DNA of 64,000 nucleotides from Oscillospiraceae bacterium (GCA_018110925.1 JAGAZJ010000007.1:1-64000); one strand, 5' to 3'. Positions 17,674 to 27,062 are shown, counted from the stretch's first letter. Numbers and translations are program-made. The notes: generated from the sequence alone by a model not told the origin.

Positions 17674-18084
17674 TTATATGAGTATGCCGTTGCAGTGGTC
17701 GGTCTCGTGCTGTATTATCTGTGCGGCAAAGCCGCTGAAATTTTTCACCCTTGTCTGCATACGCTCGTTCTGCCAGCGTACCTTGATCTTTTCAAAGCGC
17801 TTCACCGGGCGCGGTCCGCCAAGGAGCGACAGACAGCCCTCCTCGGTGTCATAGGGCTTTTCGGCTTTGATTATCTCGGGGTTGAACATGGTTATCAGCT
17901 CTTTGCCGTCATAGAATGCGATTATGCGCTTGCGCACACCTATCATATTCGCCGCCATTCCGACGCATCTCTCTCGGTTCGCCCTGAGCGTGTCGGCAAG
18001 TTCCTCTGCGGTCTGTATGTCTTCTGCCCCTGCGTCCTCGGATTTGAGCGAGAGCATAAACGGGTCATGTATCAGTTCTTTCAT
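17674..18084 (-). CDS. def: peptide deformylase-like protein
   Basis: 136 aa. Motif 2 (EEGCLSL, with the metal-ligand Cys) and motif 3 (QHETDHCNG, HExxH) are intact. Motif 1 reads GMAANMIG in place of the usual GxGLAAPQ, so the catalytic Gln is replaced by Met. The protein is also shorter than the ~150-170 aa norm. Similar short forms occur in Clostridia beside a standard deformylase, so this may be a second enzyme with a different substrate or reduced activity. It starts 4 nt after trkA and is co-transcribed with it. Confidence 0.75.
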   Translation of the reverse strand: MKELIHDPFMLSLKSEDAGAEDIQTAEELADTLRANRERCVGMAANMIGVRKRIIAFYDGKELITMFNPEIIKAEKPYDTEEGCLSLLGGPRPVKRFEKIKVRWQNERMQTRVKNFSGFAAQIIQHETDHCNGILI

Positions 18085-18088
18085 ATCC

Positions 18089-19450
18089 TTATCTCAGTTC
18101 AAGTATATCCTTTATATCCGTCAGTGCCTTTATATCAGACACTATCACAACATTGTCCCCTGCCTTGATAACGTCCGAACCTCTGGGGATCATTACCTTT
18201 TTGCCCCTGAGTATGGCGGCGATAAGGGTGTTTTTCTTGAATACCAGCTGTGATATGGGCTTGTCGGTTATCGGCGAGCCCTCCGTTATCCTGAACTCCG
18301 CCGCCTCTATCTTGTCCTTTATGACATTGTAAAGGGTCTCGACATTACTGCCCATAGTGTTCTTCATCGCCCTGACGTAGCGGATTATAACATCCGATGT
18401 CAGGTTCTTGGGGTATATTATGGTGTCAAGGTCAAGGCGTTTCACCACATCGTCGAATTCGAGCCTGTTTATCTTTGTGACCACCTTGCCCTTGCCGCTG
18501 TCCGCCGCAAAGAGCGAGAGCAGGATATTCTCCTCGTCCATATTGGTGAGTGACACAAAGCCGTCTGTATCGGCAATGCCGTATTCGTTGAGTATCTCTC
18601 TGGAAGTGGCGTCGGCGTGTATCACGTCTATGCCGGGCAGAGATGTGCAGAGCTCATCACAGCGGTCACGGTCTTTCTCGATTATCTTTACGTCTATGCC
18701 GACCTTGGTGAGTATATCGCCGAGATAGTATCCCGTTTCGCCGCCGCCCGCTATCATAACATCCTTGACGGGGTTGAGACGGTAGTTTATCTTTTTGAAA
18801 AACTCCGTCGCATTCTTTGGTGAAGCGACTATGGATATTACATCGCCCTCTGCGAATTCGGAGTCACCGTTCGGTATGAATGCCTCTGATCCGCGCTCTA
18901 TTATGCATATGAGCACGTCACAGCGAAGCACGGCAACAACGTCCTTTACGGTCATGTCGGTGAGCTTGCAGCCCTCGGGCAGCTTGAATTTCAGAAGCTC
19001 CACACGCCCCTTTGCGAATGTGTCCACCTTCATGGCGGAGGGGAAGCGCAGTACCTTTGCGATCTCCGATGCGGCTATATATTCGGGGTTTATCGTCATG
19101 GCAAGACCAAGCTCCGACTGCAAAAACGACGAGTCCGCCACATATTCGGGATTTCTTATCCTGGCGATGGTGCGGCATCTGCCGCCCTTCTTGGCGATAA
19201 GACAGCAAAGCATATTCAGCTCGTCGGACCCCGTTACGGCTATGAACAGATCGGCCTCGTTGATGCCTGCCTCAGCCTGCACCGCATGGACAGCGCCGTT
19301 GCCGACTATTCCCATGATGTCGGTCTGATCCGACAGCTTAGTGACCTTTTCGGGGTCGGTGTCTATAACGGTGATGTCGTCGCCCTCAGCGTCAAGAGTG
19401 TTGGCAAGGGTCTCTCCGACCTTGCCGCAGCCTACGATGATTATTTTCAT
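18089..19450 (-). CDS. trkA: TrkA potassium-uptake regulatory subunit
   Basis: 453 aa with two copies of the RCK unit: NAD-binding TrkA-N at residues 1-120 (IIIVGCGKVGETLA) and 228-345 (VMIAGGGETGYYLGDIL), each followed by a TrkA-C ligand domain (about 140-220 and 365-453). It gates a Trk/Ktr-type K+ channel subunit, which is not in this window. First gene of a three-gene minus-strand operon with its own promoter at 19516-19544. Confidence 0.93.
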   Translation of the reverse strand: MKIIIVGCGKVGETLANTLDAEGDDITVIDTDPEKVTKLSDQTDIMGIVGNGAVHAVQAEAGINEADLFIAVTGSDELNMLCCLIAKKGGRCRTIARIRNPEYVADSSFLQSELGLAMTINPEYIAASEIAKVLRFPSAMKVDTFAKGRVELLKFKLPEGCKLTDMTVKDVVAVLRCDVLICIIERGSEAFIPNGDSEFAEGDVISIVASPKNATEFFKKINYRLNPVKDVMIAGGGETGYYLGDILTKVGIDVKIIEKDRDRCDELCTSLPGIDVIHADATSREILNEYGIADTDGFVSLTNMDEENILLSLFAADSGKGKVVTKINRLEFDDVVKRLDLDTIIYPKNLTSDVIIRYVRAMKNTMGSNVETLYNVIKDKIEAAEFRITEGSPITDKPISQLVFKKNTLIAAILRGKKVMIPRGSDVIKAGDNVVIVSDIKALTDIKDILELR

Positions 19451-19515
19451 ATCAATGACCTCAAACTTTTTACTTTAAACAGATACAGCGTATCCGAAAG
19501 TGTTTGTTCTCAACT

Positions 19516-19544
19516 ATATTATCACATTCCCCTTACATTTTCAA
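19516..19544 (-). promoter_or_regulatory. promoter of the trkA operon
   Basis: Minus strand TTGAAA (19539-19544), a 17-bp spacer, TAATAT (19516-19521) with an extended -10 (TGA). Confidence 0.75.
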
Positions 19545-19551
19545 GCCTAAC

Positions 19552-19580
19552 TTGACATTTTATCATCTTTGTAGTAAAAT
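19552..19580 (+). promoter_or_regulatory. distal promoter of the sigma/propeller operon
   Basis: TTGACA at 19552-19557, a 17-bp spacer and TAAAAT at 19575-19580, pointing toward the sigma factor gene 280 bp downstream. Confidence 0.6.
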
Positions 19581-19686
19581 CAGAATGAATAGGTGTTGCT
19601 TTTTTATGCAAATGCGTTCGCCGCCGCAGCACGGGAGGCGGACTGCAAACACACGATATTTGTCGTATGCGCTGTAAAATCAGCGC

Positions 19687-19800
19687 TGTTGCATATAATT
19701 ATTTGTGCATATATACAAATATGAATTTGCGATGCAACAAAATGCCCCTCAGAACACACTATATATACGAAAGGCTCAGATAGAGTGTGGGGCATCCCGG
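19687..19800 (+). promoter_or_regulatory. structured leader and second promoter before the sigma gene
   Basis: TTGCAT (19689-19694), 17 bp, TATACA (19712-19717) form a second candidate promoter. It is spanned by an inverted repeat TGTTGCAT (19687-19694) / ATGCAACA (19732-19739). Immediately after, ATGCCCC (19742-19748) pairs with GGGGCAT (about 19788-19794), with ACACT/AGTGT inside the stem, giving a long hairpin in the leader RNA. No T tract follows, so it is not a plain terminator. Confidence 0.45.
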
Positions 19801-19861
19801 CGGTAAATATCATATCAACACCGTCCTTACTGCAAAGGCGGCTGCGAGGTGATCTGCTGTT

Positions 19862-20386
19862 ATGAGCTTGGATCTGACCGCATCGGTGCAAAAGGCACAG
19901 GCGGGTGATACACAAGCGTTTGCCGAACTTTATTCCCTTGTCTACAAGGATCTTTACCGTGTAGCTCTGCTGAACCTGAACAATGAGCACGATGCTTCGG
20001 ATGCGGTTAGCGACGCAGTCCTCGAAGCGTACACGAATATCAGAAAGCTCAGAGATGCAAATGCCTTCAAAGCATGGATCATGACAATCCTTACTGCAAA
20101 AATAAAAAACAAACAGAAGGAATATGTCAGGGTCAGAGACCTCATGGAAGATATAGAAGACCTTGAGGACACGCAGGCCGACGAAACAACAGATATAAAA
20201 TTCGACGGTGTTCTGCTGACGAATGCGATGGCTTCGCTCTCGGAGGATGAAAGAATGGTGCTGTCCCTGAGCATAGTCTCGGGCTACACAAGCGAAGAGA
20301 TCGCCGATATGACGGGTATAACTGCAAATACAGTCAGATCAAAGGCGGCAAGAGCAAAAGAAAAACTGAAAAAATTACTTGAATAG
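19862..20386 (+). CDS. ECF-like RNA polymerase sigma factor
   Basis: 174 aa, with the sigma-70 region 2 near residues 15-85 (AFAELYSLVYKDLYRVAL ... AFKAWIMTILTAKIKN) and region 4 near 115-170 (LSEDERMVLSLSIVSGYTSEEIADMTG, helix-turn-helix, then KAARAKEKLKKLL). No regions 1 or 3, as in ECF factors. It is followed 24 nt later by a membrane-anchored protein likely to be its regulator. The long structured leader suggests control beyond a simple promoter. Confidence 0.87.
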   Translation: MSLDLTASVQKAQAGDTQAFAELYSLVYKDLYRVALLNLNNEHDASDAVSDAVLEAYTNIRKLRDANAFKAWIMTILTAKIKNKQKEYVRVRDLMEDIEDLEDTQADETTDIKFDGVLLTNAMASLSEDERMVLSLSIVSGYTSEEIADMTGITANTVRSKAARAKEKLKKLLE

Positions 20387-20410
20387 TCTGTAAGGAAAGG
20401 AGGTCCCGTG

Positions 20411-22270
20411 ATGAGTTTCGATAAGGAGCTTGAAAGAGCGGTCGGTGAAATAAAGATACCCGACAGTCTCAGTCCCGAAAATATGGAGCAGATGCTCAGA
20501 GCTGCGAATGTCGTTCAGCTTGAGCCTGATGATATACCCGAGCTTCTTATCTCAGAAAAGCTCGACAGAAAGAAGATCAGGATGTCAAAGCGCAGTGTGT
20601 TCATAAGAACGGCTGCGGCGGCCGCGGCGTTTGCCGCACTGGCAGGCGGATTTGCCGCCCTGAACGCAAACAATGCACATATAGACCCCATCGCCAGCGA
20701 GAAGGATTATATGGCAGTTCAGGAGGTGCAGTCCTACGGCGAGCTGTATGACATCTATACAGGCATAAGCAACGAGCAGTCAGGCGCCGCGAACGGCGAT
20801 GGCGTAGAGATACCCACCGAACCGGCAGTGACTGTTGTGAGCGAGCCTGCACCTGTGACGACAGAGCCTGTTCCCGAGGTGACAGTCCCGGTGAGTGAGC
20901 CCGGACCCGTGGTAACGGAAATGGTGCACTCCGACTTCTCCGATGCGGATATAGTCAAGAGCAGCGACAGCCACATCTATTACCTGTGCGGTGACACGGT
21001 GTATTCGGTCGAAAAGTCGGGCATGAAAACAGACTCAAAGACTGTGAGCGGCATAAGCCCGTTTGAGATGTATATCTCGGGCGACAGCCTGATACTCATA
21101 GGCAAGGGGACCGACAGCGGTATGTACAGAACGGCCGCTGAAATATACGATATATCGGGCGGTACGCCCGAACTTGCACATGATTACAGCCTTGGCGGTG
21201 ATTATGTGTCTGCACGCTCCGAGGACGGCATAGTTTTCCTTGTGACCGGTCTCACGGGCAGTGCGATGGAGGACAGCTCCGGCATAGAGAGCTATGTGCC
21301 GTCGTATTATGCGGACGGCGTGAGGGCTTTCCTCAGCGCTTCGGACATATCGGTGCCGCAGACTGCGAACAACACCGATTACACGATAATGACGATGATC
21401 AACGCCGCAAGCGGCAGGGTTTCGGCGAAGGCAGTCCTCGGCAATGCTGAGGTGTACTGCTCGGCGGATACACTCTACGTTATCGGCAGTGCCGTTGAAG
21501 ACGGATCGGATGTGACATATGTCACCTCTTTCTCGGTATATGACGGCGTGCTGGAATACAAGGCTTCCGCTAAGCTGAAGGGCGCTCTTATCAGCAGATC
21601 AATGGCTGAGACAGAGGGACTGTTCAGGATAGCGTGCAGCACCGAGGACGGCACGAATATATATTCTCTCAACGATGCCCTTGAAACGGTCAACAGTTCC
21701 GAGGGACTGATGCCCGACAAGGTGATAGGTTCCGTGAAGTTTGAGGACAGTGTGGCTGTGCTCAATGAGAAACACGGTCCCGACTCCGTTCTGGTGGTCG
21801 ATCTTACCAGAAGCACCGAGGTGGAGGACAAGACGTTCTTCACGGGCTCCGTGAACAAGCTGACGGATGATATCTCGATAAGCTTCACAAAGAACGATGA
21901 GGGCCTGTGCATCACAGCGGTCGGTCCTACGGGCGAGATCGAGGACAGCTATTCCTTTGAGACTGCGGATGCAGACTCGGAAGCACTCAGAGACAAGAAT
22001 GCGATGCTCATAGACAGTGAGCATATGGTCATAGGCATTCCCGTTGAGTCGGGCGACATGAGCAGGTACTACATATTCTCCTACAACGGCGGCATCATGC
22101 AGTTGGGCGTTGTAGACAGCCCCGACGGCGTGCCCTTTGAAAGAGCGGTCGTTGACGGCGACAGGGTCATTATGATAGGCAGAGACGGTATGGTGACCGT
22201 TGCTCTCGATGAACTTGCCGGCTCCTTCGCACAGGGCTATGAGGGCGAGAAGATAGCATTCCTGCCGTAA
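20411..22270 (+). CDS. membrane-anchored beta-propeller protein, probable regulator of the upstream sigma factor
   Basis: 619 aa. About 60 cytoplasmic residues (with PDSLSPENMEQML, a segment often seen at the start of Clostridial anti-sigma-like proteins), one transmembrane helix at about 62-82 (alanine-rich), a Pro/Val/Thr/Glu-rich linker (about 120-170, PEVTVPVSEPGPVVTE type) and a large outer domain of beta-propeller character related to the secreted C-terminal beta-propeller family. I infer that the inner segment binds the sigma factor and the outer domain senses an external signal. ATG 20411 is chosen over GTG 20408 for its spacing to AAAGGAGGT. The operon ends at 22303-22330. Confidence 0.75.
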   Translation: MSFDKELERAVGEIKIPDSLSPENMEQMLRAANVVQLEPDDIPELLISEKLDRKKIRMSKRSVFIRTAAAAAAFAALAGGFAALNANNAHIDPIASEKDYMAVQEVQSYGELYDIYTGISNEQSGAANGDGVEIPTEPAVTVVSEPAPVTTEPVPEVTVPVSEPGPVVTEMVHSDFSDADIVKSSDSHIYYLCGDTVYSVEKSGMKTDSKTVSGISPFEMYISGDSLILIGKGTDSGMYRTAAEIYDISGGTPELAHDYSLGGDYVSARSEDGIVFLVTGLTGSAMEDSSGIESYVPSYYADGVRAFLSASDISVPQTANNTDYTIMTMINAASGRVSAKAVLGNAEVYCSADTLYVIGSAVEDGSDVTYVTSFSVYDGVLEYKASAKLKGALISRSMAETEGLFRIACSTEDGTNIYSLNDALETVNSSEGLMPDKVIGSVKFEDSVAVLNEKHGPDSVLVVDLTRSTEVEDKTFFTGSVNKLTDDISISFTKNDEGLCITAVGPTGEIEDSYSFETADADSEALRDKNAMLIDSEHMVIGIPVESGDMSRYYIFSYNGGIMQLGVVDSPDGVPFERAVVDGDRVIMIGRDGMVTVALDELAGSFAQGYEGEKIAFLP

Positions 22271-22302
22271 AAAGACAGTTACTTTTCCTTCTAAAATAAA
22301 GG

Positions 22303-22330
22303 CGGCAGGGCGGACGTCCTGCCGTTTTTT
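22303..22330 (+). terminator. terminator of the sigma/propeller operon
   Basis: Stem CGGCAGG / CCTGCCG with an 8-nt loop, then six T residues. Confidence 0.88.
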
Positions 22331-22420
22331 AGATATTTTCTTGCTTTGTATAAAAAATGTACAAAATCACAAACGCTCTTTGTAAAAGAAGCCAAAAATT
22401 GATTTTCTGCCGCAAAGGGC

Positions 22421-22449
22421 TTGAAATCCCGCGGGGGATATGGTATAAT
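22421..22449 (+). promoter_or_regulatory. promoter of the secreted protein gene at 22568
   Basis: TTGAAA at 22421-22426, a 17-bp spacer, TATAAT at 22444-22449 with an extended -10 (TGG). The leader is about 110 nt long. Confidence 0.75.
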
Positions 22450-22567
22450 CTGTCATAAGGGTGATTATCTGTTGTGATAATGACTATCATAACGACAGAA
22501 TATAAAGATTGTTGCCGCTGTTTATCTGCAATACAATGTCAGCGGTTTATATCAGGAGGAACAAAAA

Positions 22568-23287
22568 ATGAAGGCTAAAAAGACACTTGCAGCTGTTGCG
22601 GCTGCCATCATGACTGTTTCGGTAGCTTCCGCTTCTGTATTTGCTATCGATTATAGCGTACCTACTTACACCGGCGGCGTTCCCTACGATCCCACTATCG
22701 TAAGAACAAGCAGTTCAGCTCCTGCTCCTGCTCTCGTAACACCTATCTTCGGCGAGAAGGACGACGATGAGGCTGCTTCCAGAAAGAAGACCATTACTGC
22801 GGCTGACGTTAAGAAGGCTGTAAAGGACGGTTCTGCAATAGGTATCCCCGCAGCAGGCGCTGTAATAAACAAGGCTGCTGTTTCAGAGCTCGCAAAGGCC
22901 GATGCTCCCGTTAGCTTCAAGAATGCTGACGGCTCTTCATTCTCCGTTGATCCTGCTTCCGTAAAGAGCGCTAAGAGCACAGATATCGGCTTCAGGATCG
23001 AGTATGATGAGGATTCCATCTACATCTATCCCATCGGCTCCGGCGATTACGGCTTTGATGTAAACGTAACTATCAACATCGACCAGATCCCTGAGAAGCT
23101 CGATGTTGCTTCCGCTCGTCTCTATCACATCACCGATTCCGCAGTTGAGGATATGGGCGGCGTTAACGCTACCGAGACAGGCATCAGCGTTACGATCTCC
23201 ACACGTTCTTACTACAGGATCACAGGCGCAAGCATTGAAGATGTCAGCGCAGGTGCCGGCGTAAACGGCGACGGCGTGAACGTTTGA
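22568..23287 (+). CDS. secreted protein of unknown function
   Basis: 239 aa. Signal peptide MKAKKTLAAVAAAIMTVSVASA, cleavage near VFAID. A low-complexity Ser/Pro/Ala segment (about 45-60) precedes a helix-strand domain (about 75-235) that opens on ITAADVKKAVKDG and contains a SVDPASVKSA turn and NVTINIDQIPEKLDVASARLYHI. Its layout resembles the C-terminal ~170 aa of the secreted repeat protein at 27209. Codon use is strongly biased to highly expressed codons, so it may be an abundant exported protein. The family is not recognised. It is monocistronic between its own promoter and terminator. Confidence 0.7.
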   Translation: MKAKKTLAAVAAAIMTVSVASASVFAIDYSVPTYTGGVPYDPTIVRTSSSAPAPALVTPIFGEKDDDEAASRKKTITAADVKKAVKDGSAIGIPAAGAVINKAAVSELAKADAPVSFKNADGSSFSVDPASVKSAKSTDIGFRIEYDEDSIYIYPIGSGDYGFDVNVTINIDQIPEKLDVASARLYHITDSAVEDMGGVNATETGISVTISTRSYYRITGASIEDVSAGAGVNGDGVNV

Positions 23288-23301
23288 TAATAACTATCCT
23301 G

Positions 23302-23331
23302 ACACCCGTGGATATCCACGGGTGTTTTTTT
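23302..23331 (+). terminator. terminator after the secreted protein gene
   Basis: A perfect 24-nt palindrome (ACACCCGTGGAT / ATCCACGGGTGT) followed by seven T residues. Confidence 0.92.
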
Positions 23332-23384
23332 GTTTACAGCCGGGGCATGATACCGATAAATTTGCACTGTTTTCGCAAAGTGAC

Positions 23385-23413
23385 TTGATAATTCACATCG
23401 GTTGTGCTATAAT
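23385..23413 (+). promoter_or_regulatory. promoter of argS
   Basis: TTGATA at 23385-23390, a 17-bp spacer, TATAAT at 23408-23413 with an extended -10 (TGC). No T-box-like leader is visible; the leader is only ~30 nt. Confidence 0.78.
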
Positions 23414-23452
23414 GCATTATGATGACAAAATATATACAAAAGGATTGATCTT

Positions 23453-25207
23453 ATGACTATGACCGAAAGGCTCACAGATATTGCCGCAAAGGCATTTGCA
23501 GAGGCAGGCTACACGGATGTGCCCGTTGCGGTGACGTTCTCCGACCGTCCCGACCTTTGCCAGTTCCAGAGCAACAGCTGTTTTGCGGCGGCAAAGCAGT
23601 ATAAAAAAGCGCCGTTCATGGTCGCTGATGATGTTGCGGCTGTTCTCGGCAGGAACGAGATCTTTGAAAAGGCGGAGGGCGTGAAGCCCGGATTTATAAA
23701 TCTTACTCTCACCGACAAGGCTATTGCCGAAATGACGGGAGAGCTGTCGGCTGACGAGCATCTCGGCGTGCCACAGTATGACAATGAGATGATAGTGATA
23801 GACTACGGCGGACCTAATGTGGCAAAGCCCCTTCATGTGGGGCATCTGCGCTCTGCCATAATCGGTCAGTCGCTGAAGCTCATCGCAAGAGCCTGCGGCT
23901 GTACTGCTGTCGGTGACACGCATCTGGGCGACTGGGGCTTGCAGATCGGCCTTGTTATCGCTGAGCTTGAAGAAAGGCATCCCGAATGGGCGGTGTTCTC
24001 ACCCGACTTCAGAGAGGGCGGAGAAGTGCCCGAGCTTACTGCGGAGATGCTGACAGAGGTATATCCCACGGCAAGTGCAAAGAGCAAGACGGACGAGGCA
24101 TTCCGTGATAAGGCTCACACGGCTACATTTGACCTCCAGAACCGCAGGGAGGGCTATATTGCCCTGTGGAAAGAGATAATGCGTGTATCGGGCGCTGACC
24201 TTAAATCGAACTACGACAAGCTGAATGTCGACTTTGAGTACTGGTACGGCGAGAGCGATGCTGATGCGTACATCCCCGAGCTTATGGACATACTTGAAAA
24301 GAAAGGCTTGTCCTATGAGAGTGACGGTGCACTGGTGGTCGATGTTGCGGAGGAGACAGACAAGGCTCCCGTGCCGCCCGTTATCGTGAGAAAATCCGAC
24401 GGATCGAGCATATATGCCACCACAGACCTTGCGACTATAATACAGAGAGAGCGTGACTTTGCGCCCTCAAAGATATGGTATGTCATAGACAACCGTCAGG
24501 AGATGCATCTCACACAGGTGTTCCGCTGTGCGAGAAAGGCAGGCCTCGTTCCCGAATCGACGGAGCTCAGCTTCCTCGGCTTCGGCACGATGAACGGCAA
24601 GGACGGCAAGCCGTATAAGACCCGTGACGGCGGAGTGATGCGTCTTTCCGACATGATAGGCACTGTTACTGATGCCGCTCTGGCAAGGATAGAGGAGCAG
24701 GGCAAGGTGTCCGAGGCGGACAGGGAGGAATATGCACGCAGGATAGGCGTTGCGGCGATAAAGTTCGGCGACCTTATCAACCACCGTGCAAAGGACTATA
24801 TATTTGATATGGACAAGTTCCTCTCGGCAGAAGGCAAGACGGGTGTTTATATACTCTACACCGTGTCCAGGATAAACTCCATTCTCCGCAAGGCGGCAGA
24901 ACAGGGCATCACATTTGACGAAGACAAGTTTGAGATATTCACTGACTCCGAGCGTGAGCTCATGCTGAAGCTACTGGGCTCGGGCGAGAGCTGGAAGACC
25001 GCATTTGCCGAGAGAGCGCCCAGCTTCATCTGTGAGAACGTGTATCAGATATGCGTGAGCTTCTCACATTTCTATCATGAGAGCAGGATAATTGATGAGG
25101 AGGATGCGGCGAAGAAAAATGCACGCCTTGCCCTCATCACCCTCACAAGGCGCATCATAACCGCACATCTTGATGCTCTTGGCATAGAGACCGTTGAGAT
25201 GATGTAA
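23453..25207 (+). CDS. argS: arginyl-tRNA synthetase
   Basis: 584 aa class I synthetase charging tRNA-Arg. The N-terminal additional domain (about 1-115) is followed by the HIGH-type signature PNVAKPLHVGHLRS (about residue 122) and the Rossmann catalytic core, with TTDLATIIQRE and IWYVIDNRQEMH. A C-terminal anticodon-binding helical domain ends in ARLALITLTRRIITAHLDALGIETVEMM. Length is normal for the family. hflX follows after 48 nt, probably on the same transcript. Confidence 0.95.
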   Translation: MTMTERLTDIAAKAFAEAGYTDVPVAVTFSDRPDLCQFQSNSCFAAAKQYKKAPFMVADDVAAVLGRNEIFEKAEGVKPGFINLTLTDKAIAEMTGELSADEHLGVPQYDNEMIVIDYGGPNVAKPLHVGHLRSAIIGQSLKLIARACGCTAVGDTHLGDWGLQIGLVIAELEERHPEWAVFSPDFREGGEVPELTAEMLTEVYPTASAKSKTDEAFRDKAHTATFDLQNRREGYIALWKEIMRVSGADLKSNYDKLNVDFEYWYGESDADAYIPELMDILEKKGLSYESDGALVVDVAEETDKAPVPPVIVRKSDGSSIYATTDLATIIQRERDFAPSKIWYVIDNRQEMHLTQVFRCARKAGLVPESTELSFLGFGTMNGKDGKPYKTRDGGVMRLSDMIGTVTDAALARIEEQGKVSEADREEYARRIGVAAIKFGDLINHRAKDYIFDMDKFLSAEGKTGVYILYTVSRINSILRKAAEQGITFDEDKFEIFTDSERELMLKLLGSGESWKTAFAERAPSFICENVYQICVSFSHFYHESRIIDEEDAAKKNARLALITLTRRIITAHLDALGIETVEMM

Positions 25208-25255
25208 ACGACCGAAACGGCTTTCGCTGTGGGTCGTAAATGACAAGGAGATATT

Positions 25256-26509
25256 ATGCCTGAACTGTATGACAACGAAACGGAGAAGCTGCCGAGGACG
25301 ATACTCGTCACTGTGGATACGGGCGAATTTGATGCGGAGGTATCGCTTGACGAACTTGAGGAGCTGGCAAGGACAGCCGGGGCTGAGACAGCCGCCAAGA
25401 TAATACAGAAGCGCCCCTCACCCGATACGGCGACCTTTATAGGCAGCGGAAGGCTCGACGAGCTTGCCGCCGAATCGGAGGCTCTCGGAGCGGATCTGCT
25501 CATCTTTGACACGGAGCTGACCGCAAATCAGATAAGAAACATTGAGGCAGTGACGGATATACACACCATAGACCGCACTACACTGATACTTGATATATTC
25601 GCCATGCGTGCTGCCTCTGCCGAGGGGCGCATACAGGTGGAGCTGGCACAGCAGAAGTACCGTCTGGCACATCTTGCGGGAAAGGGCGTGGCTCTTTCAA
25701 GGCTGGGCGGCGGGATAGGTACAAGAGGTCCCGGCGAGACGAAGCTTGAGACCGACAGAAGGCATATCCGTACAAGGATAGCACAGCTTGAGGAAGACCT
25801 TGAACAGATACGCCGTCACCGTGAGCTCATACGCAGACGGCGCAAAAAGGACAATGTGGTCACAGCCGCTATCGTTGGATATACAAATGCGGGCAAATCC
25901 ACACTTCTCAATGCCCTGACGGATGCCGGGGTGCTCAGCGAGGACAAGCTCTTTGCCACGCTTGATGTTACGTCGAGAGCGCTGTCTCTGCCCGACGGAA
26001 GAGAGGTGCTGCTGTCCGATACGGTAGGGCTGATACGCCGCCTGCCCCACGACCTTGTGGAGGCGTTCCACAGCACGCTGGAGGAAGCGGCAAATGCGGA
26101 CATCATACTGAACGTGATAGACATATCCTCCGAAACGGCAGAGGAGGAGATGCAGGTCACTGAGAAGCTCATGGCAGAGCTGGGGTGTGCCGACATACCG
26201 AGGATAAGGGTGCTGAACAAGTGCGACAAGCTCTTCGGCGCAGAGAACATCCCCGAGGATGACACTACGGTGAGGATATGCGCCAAGACGGGCGACGGCT
26301 TTGACAGACTGCTTGACAAGATAGCGGCCAACCTGCCCTCCGACTACCGCAGGGTGAAACTGCTCATACCGTACAGTAGGTCGGGGCTCGTGAACGAGAT
26401 AATAGAGGGCGGCGGAAAGATATTCTCCACCGAATACCGTGAGGATGGAACACTGGTGGATGCGCTGGTGTCGAACAGGCTGAGGACAGAGGATATGGAA
26501 TGCAAATAA
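25256..26509 (+). CDS. hflX: ribosome-associated GTPase HflX
   Basis: 417 aa. The N-terminal HflX domain (about 1-180) contains FIGSGRLDEL, TIDRTTLILDIFAMRAASAEGRIQVELAQ split over its helices, and the glycine-rich LGGGIGTRGPGETK loop. The GTPase domain has G1 GYTNAGKSTLLN (about 205), G3 DTVGLI and G4 NKCD. HflX splits stalled or hibernating ribosomes. The AAGGAG site is 5-6 nt before ATG. A small membrane-protein gene follows after 13 nt. Confidence 0.93.
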   Translation: MPELYDNETEKLPRTILVTVDTGEFDAEVSLDELEELARTAGAETAAKIIQKRPSPDTATFIGSGRLDELAAESEALGADLLIFDTELTANQIRNIEAVTDIHTIDRTTLILDIFAMRAASAEGRIQVELAQQKYRLAHLAGKGVALSRLGGGIGTRGPGETKLETDRRHIRTRIAQLEEDLEQIRRHRELIRRRRKKDNVVTAAIVGYTNAGKSTLLNALTDAGVLSEDKLFATLDVTSRALSLPDGREVLLSDTVGLIRRLPHDLVEAFHSTLEEAANADIILNVIDISSETAEEEMQVTEKLMAELGCADIPRIRVLNKCDKLFGAENIPEDDTTVRICAKTGDGFDRLLDKIAANLPSDYRRVKLLIPYSRSGLVNEIIEGGGKIFSTEYREDGTLVDALVSNRLRTEDMECK

Positions 26510-26522
26510 CGGAGGGATATGT

Positions 26523-26969
26523 ATGGGTGCGATACTGGCTCTTCTGACGATATTTCTTCTGATGCTGATACTTGGTGTGGACATACACATAATCATCGGC
26601 ATCATACTCGGCATCATGGGGCTCGTGGTGCTGGTCACGATGACGTTTTTCATCGTGTTCAGGATAAAGCTTTTCGGAGCAAAACGTGTGACGGCGCAGT
26701 TCACTCATTTCGGGCAGAACAAATGGGGGCGCTATGACGTGGCGTTCTACATGATAGACGGTACGGAATACGAGAATGTGTTTCCGAGCGAATTTGCTTT
26801 CCGTGATGTGCTGTACCGCACGGACAGGGAGACAAAGGTCTGTCTGACGAAAAAAGGCCTTGTCTATGACTTCAATGCCGAGGTGTGCTGTCGGGCGGGC
26901 TTTGCCGTTACACTGCTCCTGCTGGTCGTGACGGCATATATCCTTCTGGGACAGGGGCTTCTCGGCTGA
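26523..26969 (+). CDS. small membrane protein of unknown function
   Basis: 148 aa. Two N-terminal hydrophobic segments (about 1-20 and 24-46), a charged soluble stretch (about 50-118, with GRYDVAFYMIDGTEYENVF) and a third transmembrane segment at the C terminus (about 122-146). GGAGGG precedes ATG by 5 nt; it is probably cotranscribed with hflX. No family is recognised. A weak hairpin without a T tract (ACATCAC / GTGATATGT) follows the stop. Confidence 0.65.
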   Translation: MGAILALLTIFLLMLILGVDIHIIIGIILGIMGLVVLVTMTFFIVFRIKLFGAKRVTAQFTHFGQNKWGRYDVAFYMIDGTEYENVFPSEFAFRDVLYRTDRETKVCLTKKGLVYDFNAEVCCRAGFAVTLLLLVVTAYILLGQGLLG

Positions 26970-27062
26970 GACATCACGTTTGTGATATGTGCCCGTCGGG
27001 GCGTATATGTGTTTTTGTACAAAATGTATTTATATTCGAAAAAAAATGAGTAAAATTGCTAT

